A stretch of 64,000 nt of DNA, taken from positions 18,165,579 to 18,229,578 of the forward strand of contig OZ234500.1 in assembly GCA_965153455.1 (NCBI GenBank), read 5' to 3'. The notes below the pieces were generated by a model. The model worked only from the letters and a program-made list of their open reading frames with translations. It had not been told where the DNA came from and did no database searches. The stretch comes from Sphagnum compactum (Eukaryota > Bryophyta > Sphagnopsida > Sphagnales). Shown here in pieces: positions 1 through 11,686 of this stretch. Position 1 is the first letter of the stretch. Each line of letters begins with the position of its first letter. A program made the position numbers and the translations under genes.

Positions 1-3000
1 TTTGATGTTATTGTCTTTAAAAATAATTCTATTTAGAATTAGGGTGTAGGCATATGAGCTTCCATTAGAATCCTTTGTTATTCAAATAAAAGACTACCAT
101 TGACCACTAGCCAAACTTGGGGCATGGTAAAAAATCAATAATTTTTTATTCTTTTTCATCTTCACATGTGATTGTTTCTCGATAATGAAACCAAAAAAAT
201 AAAATGCAAAAATGATAAAAGATGGGGAAAAAAAAAACATGAAATCAACAAAAACAAATTTCAAATTTCCCTTGAATTGTTTTTTGGGCTTCAACCCCTA
301 CAAAGCAGTTTTTGGAAACATTCACAGAAATTGCCCAAAATACAAGGTTTTGGAAGTGGATTTGTTAGATTTAGAACATTTTCTTACAAATTGCTAAATA
401 ATATCAAATTAAAAAAAACATTTTATTGTCTTACTTGTCATGTTGTCAAAATCTAGCTAGATCTTCCTATGGATGGTTTGCTAGTGTAACGACACCACAA
501 AAGTGAAAAGAAACCTTGCATGAAATGATGATAGCTTGAAATTTGTACATAATACATGACTAAAATTACATAGAATTTACATAGGGTTTAGTTAGGATAA
601 TCAATGACATGTCAAATTGTGATGTTATAATTGTATCTTTGAATAATATCTTCGAAATTTCATGATTTCAATTATGTGAATTAAAATATTTAAATGTTAT
701 CTTTATCATTAATTTTGATGATGTTCAAAAACCTATGATGCACATGTCTCAAAAGATAATTAAATTTCCAATTGTTATCCATATTACATCCACAAAAATT
801 GTAGCAAAATTTATTGTTTTATTTCCCATGATGTTTATAGTTTGTGCAAGATATTGGCCCTTTGGTTTGATATCGAGATAATATTCCATTGAGTTAATAT
901 CCTCCACTAAGCCATTGAATTTTGAGTTTTTTGATGTTTGATTATGCCGAATCATTTTGGTGAATTTGTTCCATTGGTGGCTTGGAATTATAAATATTTG
1001 AATCATTTAGTTTTGGTACCAAATCATGGAATCTTTTACATGTCATTTGAGTGCAAACTACAAAAGTCCACCATTGTTAATAAAGGTGATTTCAAGTATA
1101 ACGACTTGTAGAAAATATGAGTTTGTTGTCTATTTTGTTCAATGGTGTAGCTTGTTTATACCATAAATACAAATACAAGAATAGAAGAACCAAAAAAAAA
1201 TGGCTTTGATATTTTTGTGAACACATATGTAATTACTTAAGTTGTTTTTTTTTTAGCTTTTTAAAAAATGAATGATAAATGTTTGCTTTTGCATTCATGC
1301 AAAATTAATTTCTCACTTCCTTTACATTTTTTCATCACCTAGTATCTAAATCCAATAATCCTTCTTGGTGAAAATGAAGGAGAATTTTACAAAATATAGA
1401 TAATCTATTTGTTCAAATAATCAATAAAAAGGGAAAAAATTAACTTTTGAAGAAAAATAGACAAAATTTGTACATTGTGTTTTAAATTAATCAATGGCTA
1501 ATTAGCTCATCTTTCTAAAACACATGTTCATGTCCTTTGCAAAATTGACATCCAAGTAAAGTATAATTTCTGAGGATTTTTTTAGTTAAGTACAATAGAA
1601 AAAATGGCCTTTGTTTTAGAATAAATTCCATTAGAACATTAGTTTCTAGTATTCAAACTTGGATTCTTTTGTCATTTAATATAAGTTAGGAGTTTATTTT
1701 TTAGTTCCTTGATATTCCAAAACCAATTTGCCTCACAATTTACCATTTGTTAAAAATAAATAGGAATGGACATTGTCCTATACTAGTTACCATTTACCCT
1801 AGATACAAAAGTTTCTCATTTTAGGATTGAACCCTAACCATTGTAATGATCATGGTTAGGAATGTTATTCGTAGAATTAGGTGAAAAGTGATAAGGATAA
1901 TTTTTCTTCATAGTTTTTCAAACCATGTTAATATTCTCATAACCATGGGCAATTGTTGGTAGACATCCATCCACATTGTTAGTAGGGATGATGTTGAGGT
2001 CGTGATGACTTCACATCCATGGCTAAAGGTCATAGTGGGATGAATGATTCCACTATGAATGAAGCTTAAAGTGATCCAATCATATGGAACCTACCATGAT
2101 ATTAGAAAGGTCTTCTTATATATACCACATAGAAAAGCTTGGCTAGTATCAATTTCCAAAGTTTGTTAGGAATCACGTGGATCTATTGGGTTCTACTATA
2201 TAATAACTTTTCATAAGAACATTTGTACCATTTATGCGTGTCTTATTCCCTTGTACTTCTATGCTTTTAACTTTTGAATGAACCAATGAAATGGTTACAA
2301 ATAACCAAATATGCCAAAATTTGGCCAACTAAGGTTCTACATGTGGTGTTAACTCCATACATTGTGATAAAGTTAAAATATAGTATGACATTCCATGACC
2401 ACCATTTGTTTAGATTTTTCACATAAAAAAACTAATTATATTGAATAATTATAATAGAAAATTTGAATGTTTGATTAGATGAAATTACACCAATTCCACA
2501 ATTCTAAGGGCATGCCTCCTCTTTGAATTATGCCTCAAACCAACCAATTGGATTCGACATTGTGAACATCATCACTAATAAATTGACCAAAAAGTGGTCG
2601 GTCTATCCAAATACAATATTGGAAAGGATCCATCCAATTGAAATGCCCAAGTCCGCACCTATTTATCAAAATTTTCATGAGATTGAAGGTTTACAAATGG
2701 AGCTTTATAAATCATCAAGAAACATGTAAAAGTTCAAAATAAAAGTTCATTGTGTATTGTTAATTAGATATTCTAGTTTGTAGTCATGAATTTGGACTCA
2801 CATTACCAAACATATTTTATCAGGGTTTTGAAAAGGGATGTCCTTAGGCAAGAGGGACATCCTAGGGATGACATGGGTTATTTTAAAAAAAAAAAGTAAA
2901 ACCTAATTTAAAAGAAAATTCATGTGAAGGTTTGGAATTACCTTCTTGTGATGCATTTGTTGTTCTTCTCGAATTCTTTCAATGTCTTTCTTGACACACT

Positions 3001-3354
3001 TGATATCCTCGACGTTTTTCATGGCACTCTTGACATCCCCAAGATCCTTTTTAGCACCTTGGTTGTTCCACAACATAGGTACTTCTTAAGACCCCCCCTT
3101 ATCACGCCCACAAAAGAACCCTTTTTCCTCCTTTTCTAATGTCCCTCGAGACCTTGGCCTGGCAACCGTGACCTTTTAGACTAGTAGAGTGACATCAATA
3201 GTTACATCAACATTGAACAAGTGATATTCTCGTGTGTAGTAGTAGAGCATGGGTCGAAAGACGTGCACATGTGCACTACTTGCATGGAACAAGGTAGGTA
3301 CTTCTTATGCAAAAATGGAATAAAGTATTATAACCATGTATGTATTCTTGTTTG
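1..3354. other. AT-rich intergenic DNA, no gene recognised
   Basis: This stretch is AT-rich with many A and T runs. All reading frames are short and none shows a family motif. A 68-codon frame at 2523-2729 is the longest plausible peptide, but it has no recognisable domain and no codon bias that I can see, so it is left uncalled. Short inverted repeats occur, for example CATAGTGG/CCACTATG around 2030-2060, without a convincing element boundary. Confidence 0.6.
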
Positions 3355-3359
3355 TTTTC

Positions 3360-3695
3360 CCCAACATTACATTACATTATATGTGCACATACTTGTTATT
3401 TGGCAGCCCAGGCAGTACAAAAGTACTTCTGCTTCTTTTTATCCCTGACTGGCCTTTTGCCCCATCAAGATGCATCTAGACGTGATGCCCAGACACATCT
3501 CTTGGTGCTGCCCATACATACTTTGGGTTTTCCCCAACATTACATTATATGTGCACATACTTGTTATTTCGCAGCCAAGTCAGTACAAAAGTACTTCTGC
3601 TTCTTTTTACCCCTGACTGGCCTTTTGCCCCTTCAAGATGCATCTAGACGTGATGCCCAGACACATCTCTCGGTGCTGCCCATACATACTTTGGG
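3360..3695. repeat. 168-bp tandem duplication (two copies)
   Basis: Two adjacent copies of a unit run from CCCAACATTAC to CATACTTTGGGT. The same words recur exactly 168 bp apart: GTGCACATAC at 3383 and 3551, CATACATACT at 3513 and 3681. The first copy carries an extra 5-bp ATTAC near its start. Divergence is only a few percent, so the duplication is fairly recent. The right copy also forms one arm of the inverted structure that follows. Confidence 0.85.
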
Positions 3696-3872
3696 TCACG
3701 TTACATGCATTTTGGGCTTTTAATCCACATCTAGCACATAATAACATGGGTCCAAAATGTGTCTGGGCATCATCCATCACGAGAAAAAGACGGATTGGGC
3801 CAAGGGCAGACAAGGGATGGAAAAAATAAGGGAGCAGGCTGTACTGCCGGCAAGAACAACTATGTGCACATA
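3548..3872. mobile_element. Foldback (inverted-repeat) element, unclassified
   Basis: The left arm (about 3548-3675) begins TATGTGCACATA and contains GATGCCCAGACACAT. The right arm (about 3750-3872) contains the reverse complements, ATGTGTCTGGGCATC and TATGTGCACATA, in mirrored order. Between the ends the arms match imperfectly over roughly 120 bp, including a CAGTACA block and a TTTTTxCCxCC block. I see no coding capacity and no target duplication. A foldback transposon, a MITE or a rearranged duplication are all possible. Confidence 0.55.
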
Positions 3873-4210
3873 CCGATAATTTTGAAGGTGTTTGTTGTCT
3901 AGTGTGTGATGCATGGTTGTTACTTTTATGTCTTGGGACCAAAAAAGCCCATCCGATTGTGGTTGTTTGTGTTGCATATGTAGTAATATCGTGACAACCC
4001 AATGTGTTGGATTTTTAAAGGCCACACACATACATACATCGATGATATGCAATGTATAGTAAAGTAATTTCCAAACATGGTGACTTTCGGATTTCATAGT
4101 GTCTTTGGGGAATTCGACAATTGGACACAATTGGACACATACGTGTTTTGCATTCGTTCATAAATGGAACCAACAATAACCCATGCTCAACCATATACGT
4201 AACCATACGC

Positions 4211-4478
4211 CTACTTATTTGTTTTGTGTTGTTGTCATGCATGTTTGTTACTTTTATGTCTTGGTACCAAAGTGCCCACCTCATTTAGTTGTTTGTTGCA
4301 TGGTACGTAGTATCACCTTATAGTTGTGTTGGTTTTTTTGAAGGCCACTTATTTGTTTTGTGTTGTTGTCATGCATGTTTGTTACTTTTATGTCTTGGTA
4401 CCAAAGCGCCCACCTCATTTAGTTGTTTGTTGCATGGTACGTAGTATCACCTTCTAGTTCTGTTGGTTTTTTTGAAGG
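4211..4478. repeat. 134-bp tandem duplication with a third diverged copy upstream
   Basis: Two near-identical 134-bp units start at about 4211 and 4345. Each contains CATGTTTGTTACTTTTATG, CCAAAGxGCCCACCTC and GGTACGTAGTATCACC. A third, clearly older copy with the same word order lies at about 3909-4035, containing GGTTGTTACTTTTATGTCTTG. No gene is apparent in any copy. Confidence 0.8.
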
Positions 4479-4489
4479 CTACAAGCATA

Positions 4490-6850
4490 GATTATGTAAA
4501 TACACATGAATAACTCTAGTCTTTGTGACTTTCACATTTCATGCTCTTTGGTGATTTATATTCTTGTGGCCCATCCTAAAGTGCGAAATTTCATGAATGG
4601 ACATAGGCTCAAACATGATGCAGTAAACCACCATCTGTTTGTTCATAGATGGAATAACAATACACCGTGTGATGGATTATGTCCACCATTGCAAAGAAAA
4701 GATTTGTAAATGTGGAGAAGACTTTTTGAAAGTTGATGGATGGAAGGTTTCCACGATGGATGAAAGTAATTAAATTGTCTAATCCCTTTTCCACCAATAA
4801 ATAAGCAGCATTGTAGAATGTTTCAAACTTCAAAAGAAAAGCAAATCAAAAACATGATGACTTAGGCATCCTAAAATACATGCTTTTTAGTTTGCATTAT
4901 GTGAATAAAAAATATTTTCATAGACATGAATTAAAGTAGGAAATGTTCTGACCCACAAACTCTAGTTAATAATAAATTCAAATGTTTGCTTTCAATTTAA
5001 ACTTGACTTTCCCATGAGTTAGAAACCAACCACAACCCTTAATATATATGTAGGGTTTTATATGTATAAGTAGCACAAACAAATCAGTTAGAAATGACTA
5101 CATCATATGTGGTGCAAGGTAGGAATCTCCCACATCCCTAAATTCTAATAATATAGGCAACAAGGATTGTCATGGATTCCTATGTTATATTTATAAGATA
5201 CAAACAAAGACAAGGTCCCAAAATGGTGTGTCATACATGCTTTGCTTTGAGGGGGGGTGGTAGTGGGCTTAATCTCAAAGGCCAATGGCTTAAGCGAGGC
5301 ATTACTAAATAAATCATTGGATATCTTGACTCCAAAATATTTCCAGATTTCCAAGATTCTAGGGCTCTTCTACCCATCGCCCAATCTTCCACAAAAGTTC
5401 AAAAGGTATTGGGTCACCATTCCAACCCTAAATTTCCTTGATCATGAGGTCACCCACTAGGCCACTTCCGTGGACTTTACTTTAGCCATTCATTCAATAA
5501 GGCTGTTTTTAGTGACGAATTATCTTTCATTGTTTAATGAGGTTCTACACAAATATTACCCAATATTCAACAAAAGTTCAAAATTTTGGGGGACTACCAC
5601 TCAAACCCTAAATTTTTAATGACCACCCCGGCACCACACATTGGTGACTTTTACTACCATTCACTTACGTAATAGAGTAGACTGGCCCATCATCGATTGT
5701 TTGCCTATGATCAAACACTTATTTATATCTTCATCGTATGTGATTCATTTTTAGTGATTTAAAATGTTATGGGAGCGCTTTCTTAAGCTCTAGAAAACAT
5801 CTTTGATGTGTAAAGGAAAAAAAATAATGAAAAAAGAATAAGAAAAAAAAAAGTTTTTCAATTTACAACATGCATTTTTTTCTCCCTTCTCTTTGGACCT
5901 TTGTTATTTTCAAATTTCATAATTTTCTTATTTTTTATTCATTTTAAATGATTTAAAATGTTATAAGAGTGCCACCTGAAGTTCGACAAACCATGTTTGA
6001 ACTCTAATAGCAACATAACAACATACAAGGATTTTTTTAAGTGTTGAAGAATCAGCCTTTGTAATGCTAGAGGTTTGTTTTTTTTGAGTTCTTGACACCC
6101 TTTACATTTGTATTCTTTTCATTTTAAATCCGTTTTTAATGATTGTTAGTGTGTTAAATGCGCCAAGAGGAGGGGTTCAAGTTTTGTTGGGACACCAAAA
6201 ACAATGGAACCCTCCCCTTGGATCTAGCCTTGGTTGAGAGCTTAAATGTCCAGTCACCAGCTGGTCTACCCTAGATTTGGGCCTTTTGATATCTTGATCT
6301 TTGAGAATCTCCCCAAAATTCAAAATTTCTTTTGTTGGCAAAGTGTGAGAAAATGGTCAAGCTTTTTATAGCTCCACAAAAGTTGATATTTAGGGCTTAC
6401 CACCCAACCCCTAAATATCTCTCATCTATCCATTTTATTTATCCGTCACAAAAATTTTAAAAAAAAGATTCCACCTACCCAAAAAATAATAAACTTGCAG
6501 TTAAATTTAGAAAAAAAAATAAAAATATTTCTAAACTAATTAGGTATCTAGAAAGAAAAGGTGAAAAAAATGAAAAATAAAAATAAAAAATAGCAGAGAC
6601 TAGGTATATTTTACTTAATATTTTTTTTTCTTTTGGGCTTACATAACCCAATCCTAAAAGTGACGTAGAACCCAAGCGTGCATAAACACGAAAACGCAGT
6701 GTCTCAAGAGCCCCTTTCACAAAAGAAAGCAAAAAAAATAAAAAAATCCCTCCCGTAGCCACCCACCCCCCACCAAAAAAACATCGATACACTTTCCGAC
6801 ACACCCCAAAGAAACAGAATAAGCCAAAATCACACCCACCCCACTTACGA
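4490..6850. other. Intergenic DNA with degenerate dispersed duplications
   Basis: No coding sequence is recognised. Related but strongly diverged blocks recur. ACAAAAGTTCAAAA followed by CAACCCTAAAT occurs near 5390 and 5570, with a weaker relative near 6375. GATTTAAAATGTTAT followed by a GAG(C/T)GC motif occurs near 5755 and 5948. These look like old local duplications. The 6430-6850 part is rich in A and T runs. Confidence 0.5.
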
Positions 6851-6856
6851 TAACAC

Positions 6857-6895
6857 TCCGGTCCGGTCCGGTCCGGTCCAGTACAGTCCAGTCCG
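6857..6895. repeat. TCCGG pentanucleotide microsatellite
   Basis: Four to five perfect TCCGG/CCGGT units run from 6857 to about 6879, followed by degenerate CCAGT units to 6895. It is a GC-rich island inside AT-rich DNA. Confidence 0.85.
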
Positions 6896-7429
6896 TTCCC
6901 AAATGCACCATCCGTTGCTTATTTCCCCTATTCCCGCCAACCCATTTGTTGTGTTCTCATTACTAGCTCCTCCCTTCCACAGAACAGAATATATTTCATC
7001 CATAAAACTACTAAAAATAGATGCAATGCATTTTCTATTCATCCAGAATTTCATTATCTGCTCTAATTCTCATCCATTTATTAACCATATATTCGTCCCA
7101 TCACCCTTCCTCAACTTTATTAACCACCGGTCCACCTAGCCTGGTACCAACGTGTGCTGGACGGTACCATGGGCCCATGTTCGCTTGCAACCATCCATTG
7201 GTGCCCAGTAGCACCTCTCTACCCTAGTTATCACTAACCTTACCCTGATGTTACCTGACTGACATATCACCTTGCCTCATGTCCCTCGTGAAAGAAAAAA
7301 AAAAATTGTTTTTGGCACCCCCTCCCGTAGATACAATTTTTTGTTATCCATTAAAAAACAAATTTCTTGGCCTATTTTTTGGGGGCTCTCATGAGGACAC
7401 GGCTCTCTCGTCCCGAGTTCTTGGAACCA

Positions 7430-8035
7430 AGCAACCATTGAGAATATGGCACTCGGCGCAATGCAATACATCGTGTTTTTTTAATTTTTTTTTTGGTGGT
7501 TTTTTTGGGGGGCTTTCCTTGATCTTGTATTGTTGGGAAATATCATAACTAAGTGTAACGGATGCGACCGATGAGAATATGGCACATGGATGATGCGAAG
7601 ACCCTACCATTTTTTTTTTTTTCACTTTGGGAACTTTTAACGTTTATTGCATATCCAAAACATCCATTGAGAATATGGCACGGATGCATTATAGTGTGAC
7701 TCCTTTTTACTTTCCTATCTTAAATTTTCTTAACTTTCCGTGTTCGGTTTTTGTTACAACTATGGCATTGTACAAAGTGTATTAAAAGCATGGCAAAGAT
7801 GCAATGCCGTATGCCCCCTTTTTTTTTCACTTTCCTAACTTTAAAACTTTCCTAAATTTCTTTTCTCAGTTAGTTTGGTTTTTGTACATTTGGCTTTTTT
7901 TTTCACTTTCCTAAATTTCTTTTCTCGGTTAGTTTGATTTTGTACATTTGGCTTTTTTTTTTCACTTACCTAACTTTAACTTTCCTAAGTTTCTTTTCTC
8001 GGTTTGTTCGGTTTTTGTACATTTGGCTATGTGTA
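7430..8035. repeat. Degenerate T-rich tandem repeat region
   Basis: The phrase GAGAATATGGCAC recurs near 7440, 7573 and 7669. Downstream, a T-rich unit recurs about three to four times between roughly 7700 and 8035: a T tract, then CACTTTCCTAA, TTTCTTTTCTC, GGTTxGTTxGxTTTTGTACATTTGGC. Unit length varies between about 57 and 77 bp. Nothing suggests a gene. Confidence 0.65.
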
Positions 8036-8642
8036 TGGAAGCAGCCATTGTGGCACAAAGATGACCTAGTAGCATAGCGTATGGCTTTTTTGGCTTTTTC
8101 TTTGTCAGTTTTGGTTCGTTGAGAAGGAATATCATGTATCAAAAAGGTGTCGTCAAAGCAGCCGCCATTGATAATTTGACAACGATATAAGAGAGATCCA
8201 AACAATCTTTGAACTTTCGGCTGTGTTTGGGACTATTTTGTATTTCAAACCGGATTCAAACTGGAAAATAGTTAGTAAGATGTCATCATGATCTTCCACA
8301 AGAAAGATCCCCACCAAGAGTATTATGTAAGCACAAAACCTTGGAGTGCTCCGACACGTATAAGAGAAAAGTCTATTCGTAGACCCTTTCGGATTTAAAG
8401 TCCCCTCGAGGCCGGCCGGTTGGCCGAAGGGGGGGGGTTGCAAATTGAAAAATTTGAAAGGGTTGATAGACCCTTCTCCTACCTAAAGTGTTGTTGTGAG
8501 AACGACATTGTAGAAGGACAACGAACGTTGTAGTGACATGAACGATGAAAATGGATATGTAATAAGTAATTTTTATCCAATGAAAATTATTTTGACAACT
8601 TGGAGGATATCTTTTCGATTGTGTAAGTTATTATTGTTCTTG

Positions 8643-8852
8643 CAACATTACTATAATTTCAATGAACATGATTTTTTCAACCCAATAAGGGATCAAAATA
8701 TGCAAAGGAAAAAATGCAATGACGCTTTATACATGTGAAAACGCCTACAACATTACTATAATGTCAATGAACATGATTTTTTCAACCCAATGAGGGATCT
8801 AAATATACAAAGAAAAAAATGCAATGACGCTTTACGCATGTGATAACACCTA
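8643..8852. repeat. 105-bp tandem duplication
   Basis: CAACATTACTATAAT starts both copies (8643 and 8748), and GCAATGACGCTTTA occurs near the end of each. Only scattered substitutions separate the copies. No coding role is visible. Confidence 0.85.
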
Positions 8853-9527
8853 GTGTCGTTGTTTTGTTCATGGTTTTTGAAAATGTTTTGGTTTCAGTTT
8901 TGTGATTCTTTTCAAACTAGTTTTCACCCTCCAATTCAAGTTTCAACTAGTTTTTTTTTTAATGAAAAGTGTGATGTAATAATAATCTCTTGTTCTGTAT
9001 TAAAAAAGCATCTTCAACAATAATTAACAAAATGGCTTTGTATGTCAACTTTTGCACGAAATCAATATCCTAATGGTGTGAAAGCGGATTTCCCCACCGA
9101 TAAATTGGCTCAAAATACTTGAGAGTACAAAGATTCTAAAAAAGAAGACACTGGGTTATGGTTGATTGGTCACAGTGTACGGGTTACACATTGATCCTTG
9201 CCCATTGCTTCGTCATAGTGATTGACTCATGTGTGGCATTTTACTTTCTATACGTTGAAGAATAAACAAACATTCAACATTGAATTTGATTATTGTACAT
9301 AGTGATATATATTGTCTTAAATAAATATATTGCTTTCTTTGGATTTACTCTAGGTCTTGGACTTTCAATTCTTAAAATTAAAACCCATAATTGAAGGAAA
9401 TAATTGAATAGGTTGGGTTCACATTTCCAAAACCATGGGGTTTGGTTTGCTTCCCATTCCATACATGATACAAGTATCATGAGAGTGCAGATTGTGTAAG
9501 TATGAATGAGGAATTTCATCACATTGA

Positions 9528-9746
9528 AGGCGCAATTCGCACTTGGTGTTAAGGACTCTAATGTTGAGTTGCCTAAACAACACCATGCACTAGTTATTTA
9601 GGGCTTACACCTCCTTACCATGAACATTTTATGTTAAGTGAACATTAGCTTAACATTAAGCTATCACCCATTAACATTGGGTGACACCTAGGATGCCACA
9701 TAGATTTTCATTTCACAATGACTTAACATCAAGTGTGAATGCACCA
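9528..9746. mobile_element. PIF/Harbinger-like MITE, copy 1
   Basis: A 219-bp non-coding element ends in ...CAAGTGTGAATGCACCA and begins with the diverged inverse AGGCGCAATTCGCACTTGG. It is flanked on both sides by TGA (9525-9527 and 9747-9749), a 3-bp target duplication typical of PIF/Harbinger (Tourist-like) MITEs. The interior has subterminal inverted words such as CTTAACATTAAG. A second copy with the same order of internal words lies at 61818-62028. Family assignment is inferred from the 3-bp duplication and the TIRs; there is no transposase. Confidence 0.82.
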
Positions 9747-9749
9747 TGA

Positions 9750-11275
9750 GAAGTACAACTTACTTGAAAAATATTTAAAGATAAGTAATAATACTTGTTA
9801 TTCTAAAAGACACAAAAAGTAGTAGGTACTTGCTTATCTAGGGAATCAAATTTTTTTAAAATATAATAATTAAGGCATATAGCCAATTTTCAATTGATGG
9901 AAAAATTCAAGGGGAACCAATTTAGACAGGAAGACATTAAATTGGCTATGGGTCCGAAAGTAGTAGTACTATTGCATGATTCTTTTTTGCCCAAACTATC
10001 TTTTTCTCCAAAAATAAATGGATGATGCCCACACATGCCTTGGACCCATATTATGCATGTAATGTCATAATTAAAAAAATATAAATAAATAAATAAATAA
10101 ATTTCTAGTGAATAATTTTCTTTTCAGTTTTCGGAGGTTGCCACAATTTGGGAGTAGTGTTTTCTTTTTATAAAATTTGATACCTCAACAATAAATCTTT
10201 TTAATTGTAGCACAAGGGTGGCTTCACCACATATTTGCTGAATAATTAATTAAATTTGAAGATTCCATTTTCAAAAATAAAATGTTTCAAAAGATTCTTC
10301 AATTTCCTTCACAAAAGAAAATTGGTTTTTTAAAAAGAAAAGAAAAAATTGAAAATTTCAGCATTTAAAAATAAAAATAAACTTGTGCCCAAGCCACCAA
10401 GGTACTGAAGTATAATGTGAAGGCTACAAAGATTTTTTTGGAAAAAAATGCGCAAAAGTTGCCACATTTTGAGGAAAAACCCTTTTGAAGTTGCCATATT
10501 TAGACAATATTTTCTTGAAGGTCGCCAAAACAAAAGGATTAAAAAAATAAAAAAACTTCTTTCCTCTTGGACTTCTAGCCACATTCCTCTCTCTTTTTTT
10601 TTAAATAATAAATTTTCACCACATGAAAGGGGGGAGAGTGGTTTTTACCACCATGGATGGGTCCCTTGTGGGGGTGGATATTTTTAAAAAGAAAAAAGAA
10701 GAAAAAAGAAAAGAAAAGAGGTCCCATGGGAATGGTAGAAAGGGGGTGTTTTCTGGCTATTGGTGGAGGGACAGCAGCTGCCATGGCTATTGTGGCTAGT
10801 GCCTTTAATAGTAATCACCCAAACTAGATTTGCCAATTTCAGTATACCACATGTGTATTTGATTGTGGAGCTGACACGTGTAAAGTTGCCCAGAGTTGAA
10901 GGGTGGCGGTTCCGATCTTTTTGCTTAGCTCTTCACTAGTAAGCCAGTTTTTTTTTAAAATATTTTTTTTGGTCGCCAAAATGGCTATCATCCATAGGAA
11001 GATGTAGAGAAAGTGGTGATCACCCCCAGGAAGATTTAGCCACATCTGGCTATAACCTATATCATTCTTTCTTTTACATTTTGGTATATGGACTGAAAAT
11101 CAAATAAATGGACATCTGGGGATTTTTTAATTTATTTTTTCCTCACTTCTTGCGATTGAAAACCTCTAAAATCACTTCATTCTCGAATATTTATTATTTA
11201 TTATTTAATTTCTCTTTTGGGTGAAATTTCGCCATTTAAAAAAAAAGAAAAAGGCTGACGCTATCTTAGTCCTTT
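9750..11275. other. AT-rich intergenic DNA upstream of the F-box gene
   Basis: No gene is recognised. A short AAAT microsatellite lies at 10081-10102. Long A/G and T tracts fill 10320-11240. A G-box-like CACGTG core occurs in GACACGTGT near 10875, but it is too far from the F-box start to assign. Confidence 0.5.
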
Positions 11276-11280
11276 GTAGT

Positions 11281-11512
11281 GCCGAAGTTGTCACTCCCCA
11301 TCTTTTCGCCTTGCTTAGTGCTGAAGGTGGCGCCGCCCATCTTTTACGTAAAGCTACCGTAGCCCTGCCTAGCACAGCCATGCATAGAGGCTAGCGCTGA
11401 AGATGGCATTGCCCATCTTTTGCGTAGTGTTAGCCTAGCGTTGCCTAGAGCTGAAGATGGCGTTGCCCATCTTTGCTTAGCGTTCGCCTAGCGTTGCCTA
11501 GCGCTGAGGCCA
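11281..11512. repeat. About 50-bp degenerate minisatellite in the F-box upstream region
   Basis: Four to five units share GCTGAAGATGGCxxTGCCCATCTTT followed by GCGTAGCGTTxGCCTAGCG. Unit starts are near 11281, 11321, 11396, 11450 and 11503. The last two are the most alike. The block is GC-rich compared with the AT-rich DNA on its left and ends about 175 bp before the proposed F-box start codon. Confidence 0.75.
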
Positions 11513-11686
11513 AGAACAAAGAGCGCGCTTCTGTGCGTGTGTGCGCCGTCGTCTTTCGTGCTCCTCGTGGTGTTGATCGATCTCGTTGCAGCTGTTGCAA
11601 CGGAGGCGGGGGGGGGAGGAGAGAGTTGTAGTCGCTTGCTTGCTTGCTGTGTGGTTGCTGTGTTTGTTGTTGTGCATTGAGCTGAA

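Noticed and set aside
3607-4130. Minus-strand frames of 117-131 codons in the foldback region
   Set aside because: They arise from repeated DNA, overlap each other in different frames and show no motif.
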